DNA of 31,818 nt from a virus. The notes below the pieces were generated by a model. The model was not told where the DNA came from, did no database searches, and was given only the letters and a program-made list of their open reading frames with translations. Position numbers and translations under genes: made by a program. The DNA lies in IMG/VR virus record IMGVR_UViG_3300042554_001021, positions 1-31,818 of that record; one strand, 5' to 3'. This document shows positions 13,270 through 20,646 of this stretch, one piece after another; positions within the stretch are counted from its first letter, which is position 1, and each line of letters begins with the position of its first letter.

Positions 13270-13352
13270 CGACAGTATTCACCGGGTGTGCGCCGGTGAC
13301 GTGATTTCTGAAATCGCTGGATCGCACACTCCGGTGCAATGCTTTGTTATGC
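13264..13352 (+). repeat. attC12 recombination site
   Basis: Left core GCATAAC, right core GTTATGC (13346-13352). Arms GTATT-CACCGG-GTGTGCG and CGCACAC-T-CCGGTG-C-AATGC pair (one G-U type wobble). Nearly identical to attC4. Confidence 0.93.
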
Positions 13353-13373
13353 CTTTTTTTTCGGAGGGGAATT

Positions 13374-13568
13374 ATGTTGCCACATCAACAGCGAGTCGTT
13401 GACGAAAAGATTGATTTAGACGCGAAAATCGAAAAACTGATGACGTTCCTGACAACGTCTGTTTTCGATGGGTTGGACAACGGGGAAAAATCGAGGTTAC
13501 GCATTCAGTTGGATGCGATGGGGACATATAGCACAGTTTTGGGTGAACGAATCGCTCATTTCGGATAA
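13374..13568 (+). CDS. cassette 12: crAss001_48-like small phage protein, 64 aa
   Basis: GGAGGGG lies five to six bases before the ATG. The sequence (HQQRVVDEKIDLDAKIEKLMTFL, then LDAMGTYSTVLGERIAHF) matches the recurrent small helical phage protein known as crAss001_48-related, found in many unrelated phages; function unknown. The cassette ends with an isolated core GCATAAC at 13570-13576, complement of the opening GTTATGC, but no complete attC follows. Confidence 0.78.
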   Translation: MLPHQQRVVDEKIDLDAKIEKLMTFLTTSVFDGLDNGEKSRLRIQLDAMGTYSTVLGERIAHFG

Positions 13569-13569
13569 G

Positions 13570-13576
13570 GCATAAC
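13570..13576 (+). repeat. terminal attC left core, site incomplete
   Basis: GCATAAC matches the right core that opens cassette 12. Beyond it CTTTGAA pairs with TTCAAAG (7 bp), but the two-bulge stem and right core are missing, so the last attC is degenerate or truncated at the array end. Confidence 0.55.
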
Positions 13577-13649
13577 TTTGAATTATCCGTCGCGTGTTGT
13601 TTTCAAAGTATCACTTTGCGCGTGATATCCCGATATCGCTTCCCCAAAA

Positions 13650-13695
13650 CACAGCGAGCCGGACGGGTTTCCCCGCCGGCTCTCCCGGTGCTGTG
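13650..13695. terminator. nested hairpin between converging units
   Basis: CACAGC / GCTGTG encloses GAGCCGG / CCGGCTC, which encloses CGGG / CCCG. The stem is long and GC rich but lacks a U tract. It stands between the array (plus) and the end of the late operon (minus), so it may block transcription from both sides. Confidence 0.5.
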
Positions 13696-13726
13696 GTGTG
13701 GGCCTGCATGGTGCCAGGGCCGTAGG

Positions 13727-13975
13727 CTATGACGGTCCGGTGCTTTCGAAATGCTCACAAGCTTGACAATCGGCTTCTGTGACGTCCGTTTTGAGCAGTC
13801 TGCAAATATGTAGTTGATCGCAGCATCGACGGCGTGAGCCGCGATGTGTGCATACACTCGTTTTTATTTCTTCACGCAACACACATGCCTCACAGGTTTC
13901 TTGGAGCACGAACAGCATGAACTGTGCCGCAGATTGATGCTGGCAAATAGTGCCAGATAAAAACCTGCACGTCAC
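13727..13975 (-). CDS. Cys-rich small protein at the end of the late operon, 82 aa
   Basis: GTG start at 13973-13975 overlaps the TGA of the preceding gene as GTGA, the same coupling seen at csrA-rusA. The product is Cys rich (CEACVLREEIKTSVCTHRG, then RRRCCDQLHICRLL and DCQACEHFE), with C-HRG and C-x2-C patterns of a metal-binding protein. A longer frame starting at 14011 overlaps the previous gene and has no binding site. Reality is likely but not certain. Confidence 0.55.
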   Translation of the reverse strand: MTCRFLSGTICQHQSAAQFMLFVLQETCEACVLREEIKTSVCTHRGSRRRCCDQLHICRLLKTDVTEADCQACEHFESTGPS

Positions 13976-14922
13976 AGATAATTCAGTGCGATCGTCATCG
14001 TCGATGGACATGTAATGCCTAGAAATGTGTCACGTCGTGGATTGTATGCTGTCGGCTCATGAGTCAATACGATACCACTGCCGTCAAAGTCGTTTGAACA
14101 ATCAACTTCTTTACGATATATGGCAAAGCCACCTCCTGACGGCATTGAAAACGCTCCTCCACCAGGTGGCTTAAAATCAATGCATGCATAAGGAATATCC
14201 GGATATCCAGGCAGTCCAAAACCTGCAGTGTCGGCTGGATCTGTTTCAGAAATACTCCACCAACTACGATTTGTAATTGCTGCCGTAACGAACGTCACGA
14301 ACGCATCCGCTCGCCAATATTTGACTGCCGAAATAGTTTCGATATAGACTCTTATAGCGGTAAAAATAATCTCGGTGCGGCACGTCCATCGTTGCGTGCT
14401 GCCAGTCATCACCAGTGTAGTACATCTGGAATCACTGATCGTCGTTATTACTCGATTCCATGGATCTGACGCGTTCACGGCATTGACTGGCTCGTAAAGC
14501 GTACCAACTTCAAGCTCTGAGTTAACCTGTACTGCCGGGAAATTTTTTGACGCGACACTGTGATACACTGCCGGAATTGCTGTGCAGTCATTCCATAGCC
14601 ACTGGCACGGGTATACATTTACTGTTGTTCCGGTTTGATTTGAACCAAAGCCGTTCGTGATCGTGGCCGCTGGTGCTTGCCACAGTTCCAAGGTTGTTGG
14701 TATGCCGTTCGGTGATTTGAAATATTGCGTTGCTGACCAAGTGATATCTCCCAGAGGCGCGGTGTACACTCCATTGCACGCATTAGTGTCACCATCACTG
14801 TAAGCAAACCCGCTAAAACCACCGTGCGTGACAGTGATTTTTGACCAATCGATTCGGAAACGTTTGTTTGCACATCCAAAGCATGGGTAAGGATCACCGC
14901 AACAGCAAAGACTCATAAACAT
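13972..14922 (-). CDS. tail tip/fibre-like structural protein, 316 aa
   Basis: Late gene. The start ATG forms a TAATG overlap with the previous gene (an ATG at 14916 is also possible). The N-terminus is Cys rich (SLCCCGDPYPCFGCANKRF); the rest is Ser/Thr/Gly and aromatic rich (TVTHGGFSGFAYSDGDTNAC) with a glycine-rich segment near the end (PPGGGAFSMPSGGGFAIY), as in beta-rich adhesins. No family recognised. Position after the tape measure supports a tail-tip, baseplate or receptor-binding role. Confidence 0.7.
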   Translation of the reverse strand: MFMSLCCCGDPYPCFGCANKRFRIDWSKITVTHGGFSGFAYSDGDTNACNGVYTAPLGDITWSATQYFKSPNGIPTTLELWQAPAATITNGFGSNQTGTTVNVYPCQWLWNDCTAIPAVYHSVASKNFPAVQVNSELEVGTLYEPVNAVNASDPWNRVITTISDSRCTTLVMTGSTQRWTCRTEIIFTAIRVYIETISAVKYWRADAFVTFVTAAITNRSWWSISETDPADTAGFGLPGYPDIPYACIDFKPPGGGAFSMPSGGGFAIYRKEVDCSNDFDGSGIVLTHEPTAYNPRRDTFLGITCPSTMTIALNYL

Positions 14923-15296
14923 TATCGAGCCCCCATCGGGCCGCAATCACCCACAAACCACCAGTGCCCGTCAATCCATTCGGCTTTACCAAACGTGTCG
15001 GCTTCGTATGATTGGCTTTCGCTGTGATTCCAGACGGTGATCTGGTCTGTTGTCTCGGTGTATTCCTCGTCCACATCGAACCACGCGAGACGCGTTGCAA
15101 GGCATGATGTCGCGCCGGTTTTGGAATCAGTGGCGACGTCTAGGGCTTCGTCGAGAATGACAGTGATTGGCGGCTGCGTGCCCATTGGTCGCGGACCACG
15201 TGACGTGATGCCAACGTTTGGCGTCGCCTGCCTGCGAAGATAATCTTGCCACAGCAGGCGACCTTGTTCAACAGAGAACGCAGCGAAGTCTGTCAT
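14922..15296 (-). CDS. hypothetical late protein, 124 aa
   Basis: Acidic, Trp-rich small protein (EQGRLLWQDYLRRQAT, DEALDVATDSKTGATSCLATRLAWFDVDEEYTETT, IDGHWWFVGDCGP). It overlaps its neighbours by one base on each side, so it is part of the late operon. The DVATDSKTGATSC region could contact capsid or tail proteins, but no family is recognised. Confidence 0.68.
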   Translation of the reverse strand: MTDFAAFSVEQGRLLWQDYLRRQATPNVGITSRGPRPMGTQPPITVILDEALDVATDSKTGATSCLATRLAWFDVDEEYTETTDQITVWNHSESQSYEADTFGKAEWIDGHWWFVGDCGPMGAR

Positions 15297-15940
15297 CAGC
15301 CTTTAATGTCCATTACGAAATCAATGTTCGCGATCGTCGGAGTTACGGCAGTCACCGTCGCCGCGTCAGTGCAGGCAATCGCAATTCGAACGTCAAGAAT
15401 GTCACCTTTTACCAGTGACGTCGCAGTAATCGTAAACGTTTTGTCAGCAAACGTCAGGCTATTAATTGATTGTGCCGCAGTGGCACACAGATCAGCGCTG
15501 ATGCCGCTGGTTTTGTCGTGTCGATAACATTCGACATCGACCGTACAGGACGTGTCGGCAATTGTCGTTTTCATTCCAGCCGACAAAACAATCGTAAACG
15601 TTTCCGCGTCGTCGTAGCATTCAGGGACGACGAATGAAAAGCGAGCGTAGCGAGTCGTTGCACCAGCCGCCTTCAGATCGCCTGCCTGCACCATCGGTGG
15701 AGCCGTGCCGAACGTGCCGCCAATCAAGGCCAGATCGTCGGTTGCTGCCGTTCCAGGTAGATTGGTGTGGTACGCGTCCCACACTCGCAGAGAGGTTAAA
15801 TTGACTGGAAATTTCTGGTTTGTATCCTGAACCAGAATTGTCGAGCGTGTCTGTGCTGACACACCATTTGATGGAACGGAAAGCGATCCCCGCAGTGTAA
15901 TATTTTCCGAGACGATCAGTGTATCGGTGGTCGATGGCAT
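15296..15940 (-). CDS. hypothetical late structural protein, 214 aa
   Basis: A Thr/Ala/Asp-rich protein (ENITLRGSLSVPSNGVSAQT, TFGTAPPMVQAGDLKAAG, KTFTITATSLVKGDILDVRIAI), with many short beta strands and few charges, typical of tail-associated decoration or fibre proteins. Ten bases separate it from the next upstream gene. No family recognised. Confidence 0.68.
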   Translation of the reverse strand: MPSTTDTLIVSENITLRGSLSVPSNGVSAQTRSTILVQDTNQKFPVNLTSLRVWDAYHTNLPGTAATDDLALIGGTFGTAPPMVQAGDLKAAGATTRYARFSFVVPECYDDAETFTIVLSAGMKTTIADTSCTVDVECYRHDKTSGISADLCATAAQSINSLTFADKTFTITATSLVKGDILDVRIAIACTDAATVTAVTPTIANIDFVMDIKG

Positions 15941-15950
15941 TTTATATCCC

Positions 15951-16805
15951 TCAGACTAACCCTAGTGCGGCATATGGAAGCGAGCCATAAACCTGAGTGT
16001 ATTTGTAAACAGCGTTATCCGGATTGGTTTCTAACGTGCCGTCAGTTTTCAACAGCACAGGTTTTGCGACCTCAACTTTCTGGGAATCTGTGGCACGTTT
16101 TACGATCGACCCTTCCTTGACGTAAAAACCTTCGTGTCGCCATCGCTTGTGCCACGCTTGAGCGTCAGTGGCTCCAGCAAGTCCCTTGCGAAACTGAATT
16201 CGAGCCGTTACGTCCCAACCTTCGTTTACCCCTCCATAGGTGAAAGAGTTCTTAGCACTAAAACCGATCAGACGTGCAGTGCCGGGAGCCCAACCGAGAA
16301 ACGTATCGGAGTTCGTAGCGTGTCGATATTCTGCAATTGCAAACGTGTTAATCGATGAAAACCGCCGTCTAATCACGCACATCTGGTCAGCGAGGTCCAT
16401 CGTTAGACCCTCGACCTTTTCGCCATTTGCCGTGACGATCGCTCGTCCGTTGTAGTCTCGATCGATTGCTTCTGCTGCCGCTGTGTCACCCCATTCCACC
16501 TCGACAGATTCCGCCTCGTAATCTGGTGACTGAACGCCTTCATAGCCTACGGTCACTACCCAGAGTGTAGGACCGAGTGCATTGACGGTGTAGTTTTTTG
16601 CGTAGCTGTAAGCCCCGCTTGGATGCTGTTCACCGAGTGCGGGAATCCCGACCGCAGAGACTGCGACTGTCGCATCGTCGCCGATTTCGCAGAGCACCTG
16701 CCACGCTTCTGTGAATTGATACTTTGCGGAAAACGGTGAAAAGTTTTCAGACGAAAACTGTCCGCCGCGTTTTGACCACATTTGAGTGACGTCGATTACG
16801 CTCAT
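15951..16805 (-). CDS. hypothetical tail-associated protein, 284 aa
   Basis: Follows the tape measure gene with an ATGA overlap. Sequence such as KYQFTEAWQVLCEIGDDATV, VEVEWGDTAAAEAIDRDYNG and RHATNSDTFLGWAPGTARLI is beta rich. By position it may be a distal tail or tail-tip protein. No family recognised. Confidence 0.68.
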   Translation of the reverse strand: MSVIDVTQMWSKRGGQFSSENFSPFSAKYQFTEAWQVLCEIGDDATVAVSAVGIPALGEQHPSGAYSYAKNYTVNALGPTLWVVTVGYEGVQSPDYEAESVEVEWGDTAAAEAIDRDYNGRAIVTANGEKVEGLTMDLADQMCVIRRRFSSINTFAIAEYRHATNSDTFLGWAPGTARLIGFSAKNSFTYGGVNEGWDVTARIQFRKGLAGATDAQAWHKRWRHEGFYVKEGSIVKRATDSQKVEVAKPVLLKTDGTLETNPDNAVYKYTQVYGSLPYAALGLV

Positions 16806-18406
16806 GCGACTGGCACCAATACAGAGCCTTTAGCGGTGTTCTCTGCAATCTTGCGCTGTGCATCTAGACTTTGAGCCTGAAGAGCGTTTTGCTTTGCTAT
16901 CTCAGACTTGACGCCATCAAATGATTGCTTCAGTTTGTCAAGCGGTCCACTGCCTTCACCACGCGTCAGCAGGCGTGATTCGCTGGCCTGCAGTGGTCCT
17001 GTTTCGGATTTCTTATCCGGCTCTACCTTCTTTCCGTCCTGCTCTTCCTGTTTCTTCTGCTGCAGCAGATCCAGCGATGCTTCCTCTGCTGCGATAGCTT
17101 TCGCCGTCGCTTCGTCAACACCTTGATTGATTAGTGACTGAACTTTCGCTGCCTCTTTACCGCGTTCGAGTTCGATCCGTCGCAACTCCAAACGTTCCGC
17201 TTCTGACTTCACTAGGTCATCGAGACGTTGCTTTTCCTGTTCTGCTTGCTGCAATGCCAATTCCGCAGCCTTCTGTTCTTCGTCGCGAATTCGTTTTCGT
17301 TCCTCTTCGAGTTCCTTTTCCGCTTCCATCTTCGCATGAATTGCGTCGCGTTCTCGCAGCAACTGTTCCGCCTCGCCACGATCTTCAGCAGTTGTGTTTT
17401 TCGCTGCCTCAATTTGCAGTTGCTCTTCCTTCGATGCCTTGAGCAACTGCACTTCTTCGCGCAATGTAGCGAGATACTTCTCTGATGCGTCTTTGGCTTC
17501 ATTAGCAGCAGCCAATGCCTGCCGTTCCTGCTCTCGCACAGACACCAGCATTTGGATCTCTTGGCGCTGCTCTCGCAATGTCGCGAGACGTTCTTTGTCA
17601 GATTTCAGCAGCTCCTGAGCTTCGACAGCTGAAGCTTTTCGTTCTCCCGTTATCTGCCACGCCTCAGCCCATTTTTCAACGGCTTTTTCGGATTCATTCA
17701 CGTTCATGGTGACGGTGGCGAGATCCTTATCAAGCTTGACGAGCAACGCTTCGTAAGCCGCTTTTTTCTTCTCAGGATCGCGGATCAGCTCGATGTCAGT
17801 CTTCTGGCTGTCCATCATGCCGGCACGCAGACTGCGAAGCCTGTCATCTAGTTCAGAAGCAGCATCTCTCGCCCGCTGCATCTCTCGCTCAAACTTCTTC
17901 GTTTGAAAGATAAAGTCACCGAGAGCCTTGCCGATCGCCCCGCCGATCGTGGCCGCGAGACCGACGAGCCCAATTCGCATTGCAATAACACCGCCGGCTC
18001 CGGAATCGGTTGCCTCGCGAAATGCCATGAATTTTCCAGTGGCATTTGACACCTGCGAAGCAATCTTTCCGACTTCTCCCGCACCGTTAATATTTGCGAG
18101 TGTACCAACCAGTTCAACTATGCTTTTCGTAGCGTTGCCGGTTTCTCGCACAGTGCTGGAGGCATCTTCAAGCTTTTCTTTGATTGCCTCCTGTGCTTGT
18201 GCGTACTTTTCGGAGCTGATCACGCCCTTTTCGTGCATCTCATCAAGATCGACGAGCATCTGTTTATAGCGGTCTGCTGGTGATTCCAGATCCGACAGGA
18301 CTGATTCGACGCGTTTCATTGCCGCAGTCATGTTGGCGGAAGATTCAGCGAATTTCTGCGACGCCTGATCGTCGGCCTTAATCAGAATTTCGACTGCTTC
18401 GCTCAT
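16802..18406 (-). CDS. tape measure protein (short)
   Basis: A 534-aa protein with an N-terminal helical region (AVEILIKADDQASQKFAESS), a short hydrophobic stretch near residues 145-165 (GGVIAMRIGLVGLAATIGGAIG) and a very long coiled coil from about 165 to 450 (REMQRARDAASELDDRLRSL, AELALQQAEQEKQRL). Tape measure proteins scaffold the tail tube and set its length; 534 residues predicts a tail of roughly 80 nm by the usual rule of about 0.15 nm per residue. It follows the tail chaperone genes, as expected. The start overlaps the preceding ORF by 29 bases. Confidence 0.82.
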   Translation of the reverse strand: MSEAVEILIKADDQASQKFAESSANMTAAMKRVESVLSDLESPADRYKQMLVDLDEMHEKGVISSEKYAQAQEAIKEKLEDASSTVRETGNATKSIVELVGTLANINGAGEVGKIASQVSNATGKFMAFREATDSGAGGVIAMRIGLVGLAATIGGAIGKALGDFIFQTKKFEREMQRARDAASELDDRLRSLRAGMMDSQKTDIELIRDPEKKKAAYEALLVKLDKDLATVTMNVNESEKAVEKWAEAWQITGERKASAVEAQELLKSDKERLATLREQRQEIQMLVSVREQERQALAAANEAKDASEKYLATLREEVQLLKASKEEQLQIEAAKNTTAEDRGEAEQLLRERDAIHAKMEAEKELEEERKRIRDEEQKAAELALQQAEQEKQRLDDLVKSEAERLELRRIELERGKEAAKVQSLINQGVDEATAKAIAAEEASLDLLQQKKQEEQDGKKVEPDKKSETGPLQASESRLLTRGEGSGPLDKLKQSFDGVKSEIAKQNALQAQSLDAQRKIAENTAKGSVLVPVA

Positions 18407-18736
18407 TGCGGACTTTTCTTTCTTCGGATTCGAAGAACGCGACGGCCTGAATAAAACTTACTGACTGATCGAGCGTGCCACCAGAAATTGGCGGAAGCCC
18501 TTTGCCGAACAGGTCAATCAGATCGATCAACGTCACCATTTTTCCGCAGTATGAATTCGGGCATCCATCCAGCGAAAACACACCTTCCACACAATGACTG
18601 CAACCAGTTCCATCACACACAGGACATTCAATGTCTATCCGATGCTCTTCCGTGCTCAGGCTATAACACTTTCCCGGAGTACATGACCGGCACAGCATGC
18701 CGCCACGTATCAAGGCTGCTGTTCTAAGCTTTTTTT
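18378..18736 (-). CDS. tail chaperone T-like extension with DnaJ-type zinc finger, probable -1 frameshift product
   Basis: This frame lies directly after the tail chaperone ORF in the -1 frame. A run of nine A (18730-18738) in the minus strand, containing A-AAA-AAA, lies eight codons before the stop of the upstream ORF; slipping back one base joins the frames and gives EEKKKLRTAALIRGG. The extension has CRSCTPGKC, then CPVCDGTGCSHCVEGV and CPNSYCG, a DnaJ-like zinc finger. This G/GT arrangement before the tape measure is the standard phage tail-assembly pattern. Independent translation from TTG at 18713 (TTGA overlap) is the alternative. Confidence 0.68.
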
Positions 18737-19078
18737 TTCCTCTGGTGTGACGTGCTGGTTGTACATGACTTTTCGAAGTAACTCACGAGCCTCCTGGAAC
18801 GTCAGTACATCCCGCAACGCTTCAGCCGAATACTCGATTCCACCCATGTTGGCCCAGCCAAGAATCACGTTACTGAGCACAGCAACTGTCGCGTCAAACA
18901 ACTGAGCTAAGGTGAGCTTGTCGTTTTCTGCCCACATGTCGAGGACTTCGCCAACTTTCTGCTGTCCTCGCATTGATTGCGACTTGGCATAAAAAGTTGG
19001 GCGAGTTGCTTCAGGCTTATCCTGATCACAATCCAATACCACCGGATACTTCTGGCCCGGCTCGAGTGAAATCGGCAT
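18710..19078 (-). CDS. tail assembly chaperone (G-like)
   Basis: A 122-aa protein between the tail tube and tape measure genes, the position of lambda gpG. It has an N-terminal strand (ISLEPGQKYPVVLDCDQDK) and helices (GEVLDMWAENDKLTLAQLFD, AEALRDVLTFQEARELLRKV). It binds the tape measure during tail assembly. The slippery A9 at its 3' end fits the programmed frameshift of this family. Assignment rests on context and on the frameshift signal more than on sequence. Confidence 0.72.
   Translation of the reverse strand: MPISLEPGQKYPVVLDCDQDKPEATRPTFYAKSQSMRGQQKVGEVLDMWAENDKLTLAQLFDATVAVLSNVILGWANMGGIEYSAEALRDVLTFQEARELLRKVMYNQHVTPEEKKSLEQQP
18730..18738 (-). promoter_or_regulatory. slippery sequence for -1 ribosomal frameshift
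   Basis: Nine consecutive A on the coding strand, with in-frame A-AAA-AAA, eight codons before the stop. Frames before and after are open in exactly the -1 relation. Confidence 0.62.
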
Positions 19079-19086
19079 AAACTCTT

Positions 19087-20013
19087 TCAGTCAAACGTGA
19101 TTGTCAGTTCGGTGTCAGCACTGCTACCCTGAGTCGCCAGCCAAGTGAGGTTGTCGACCATCATGTCTGATCGGTTGCCTTGCTGCTTGTTTTCCAACTG
19201 TGCTTTTGGTGCTGCGATGGTGATGGAAGAACCAGACGCCCCGACCTGAATCGACAACGCCTGTGCAGACGAGGTCAACCACAGTGCGTCTCGGTCCTGT
19301 GTCGCGACCAGTTCAGATTCTGGATCTGCGGTGATGACTGGTGCTCGGTTAGTGACCAGAGCGGAAACGTATCCGGAGCGATCACTGGCGTTGACACATT
19401 CCCGCATGATGACGCTGTTGCCTGCGTCTACCTCAAGCGTTGATGTGCAGAGTGCAACGCTGTTCCACGTCAAGGCACCCTGAGCAAACCGCAGCGGTGA
19501 AACCGTCGGATATGTCGGTGTGATGAGTGCCGTGTCGGTTTCGTTGCTGCTGTATTTCCCAGTGAACGTGAACTCGATGTACGCCACCTTGCCAGTCGGA
19601 CAAACAATTTTCCAGGTGCCCATTGCGCCGGTGAGCAAGGAACGCTTGCCGTCTTTGTAGTGGCCGATGGTCAATGTCTTGACGTTACTTCCGGGACCTT
19701 CAGACTTCGGTGAAAAGACGGAACCGGCCGCCACCCATCCACAGGCCGGAAGCAGCACGCTCGCCCAGTTCGGAACGTCCGTTCCGTTGTACGTGAGATC
19801 GTGAACGATCGTGCATGTGCCTGTCATGCCTTCGGCAATGCTGGTCAGGTAGTTAAACCCGCCCTGACCTTCACGGCGAGTAAATGCGACGTTGGGCTGA
19901 ATCATGAAATCTCGAGCGTTGTAAACGCCTTCAGCACCGGTCAATGATTCGGCTGTTCCAATCGTCGTTTCCGTCTTTGCAGCGAATACCGCGCGACGTC
20001 GTAGCAATGGCAT
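19087..20013 (-). CDS. major tail tube protein
   Basis: A 308-aa protein: FAAKTETTIGTAESLTGAEG at the N-terminus, LTYNGTDVPNWASVLLPACGW in the middle and IEFTFTGKYSSNETD later, the alternating beta-strand style of siphovirus tail tube proteins (lambda gpV fold). Such proteins stack as hexamers to form the tube. Its place directly before the tail chaperone supports this. The start ATG has a weak but usable AAGGGAA upstream. Confidence 0.78.
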   Translation of the reverse strand: MPLLRRRAVFAAKTETTIGTAESLTGAEGVYNARDFMIQPNVAFTRREGQGGFNYLTSIAEGMTGTCTIVHDLTYNGTDVPNWASVLLPACGWVAAGSVFSPKSEGPGSNVKTLTIGHYKDGKRSLLTGAMGTWKIVCPTGKVAYIEFTFTGKYSSNETDTALITPTYPTVSPLRFAQGALTWNSVALCTSTLEVDAGNSVIMRECVNASDRSGYVSALVTNRAPVITADPESELVATQDRDALWLTSSAQALSIQVGASGSSITIAAPKAQLENKQQGNRSDMMVDNLTWLATQGSSADTELTITFD

Positions 20014-20025
20014 GAGTTCTTTCCC

Positions 20026-20646
20026 TTATGTTTTGACGAGACCACTTGCTTTAAGCAGGTTTAGGTTGATACGACGATCGATTTGATATCTCAGTTCCGC
20101 TTCGACAACTTTTGCTTGTGGTGCCGCTAAACTGTTTTTGACGTATGCGCCCCAGGCTGACACGCCCCGCTTCTGTACAATCGGCTGTCTCATGCGTCCG
20201 CGATGGCGACCCTTAGTCATTTTGACCGCCGCCCCTTCACGCATGAAAACATTCCCTTTCCAACTGACTTTTATAACACCGGGCTTTGGTCCCATAAACG
20301 CCCCGTTGAGACGTTTTCGCCCGCCAGTTTTGCTGATTTTGTAACCTACGCCGCGTTTATCCTGCTTCGCTCCAAAGTGCCGCAGCCCCAGTCGTGGTGT
20401 TTTTTTCAGAGACACGACAGCCGACAGGTTTTGCTCCGTCGCACTCGCTCGAATACTCAACGGCTTTTCTGATTCCTCTTTTTTCAAGTTAACCGTAGCC
20501 CGAATGCCGCGACCCATTTCCAGCTTCGTTTTTTTGCTTACCTGATTGATTGCTGCAGCCAGTTCCTTCTTCATCTTCTTGCCAACGCTAGCCGATGCCG
20601 TCGCGAGCTTCTGCAATTGGTTCTGATCGATTTCAATTGCCAGCAT
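20026..20646 (-). CDS. minor tail protein Z-like (tail completion)
   Basis: A 206-aa basic protein. MKKELAAAINQVSKKTKLEMGRGI (helical N-terminus), LGLRHFGAKQDKRGVGYKI, AFMGPKPGVIKVSWKGNVFMREG and the C-terminal helical part resemble the phage gpZ family, which completes the tail before joining to the head. The gene lies between the tail terminator-like gene and the tube gene. Start ATG overlaps the end of the preceding gene by one base. Confidence 0.75.
   Translation of the reverse strand: MLAIEIDQNQLQKLATASASVGKKMKKELAAAINQVSKKTKLEMGRGIRATVNLKKEESEKPLSIRASATEQNLSAVVSLKKTPRLGLRHFGAKQDKRGVGYKISKTGGRKRLNGAFMGPKPGVIKVSWKGNVFMREGAAVKMTKGRHRGRMRQPIVQKRGVSAWGAYVKNSLAAPQAKVVEAELRYQIDRRINLNLLKASGLVKT

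Noticed and set aside
8189-13352. Possible diversity-generating retroelement or IS-derived repeats
   Set aside because: The repeats are attC stems with core boxes; no reverse transcriptase, template repeat or transposase is present.
13603-13857. 84-aa minus-strand ORF
   Set aside because: It crosses the nested hairpin, has no binding site, and competes with the Cys-rich 82-aa frame that has GTGA coupling.
16908-17712. Several plus-strand ORFs over the tape measure gene
   Set aside because: They are antisense shadows of a Glu/Lys/Arg-rich coiled coil, which leaves reverse frames open (Ser/Leu/Phe-rich).
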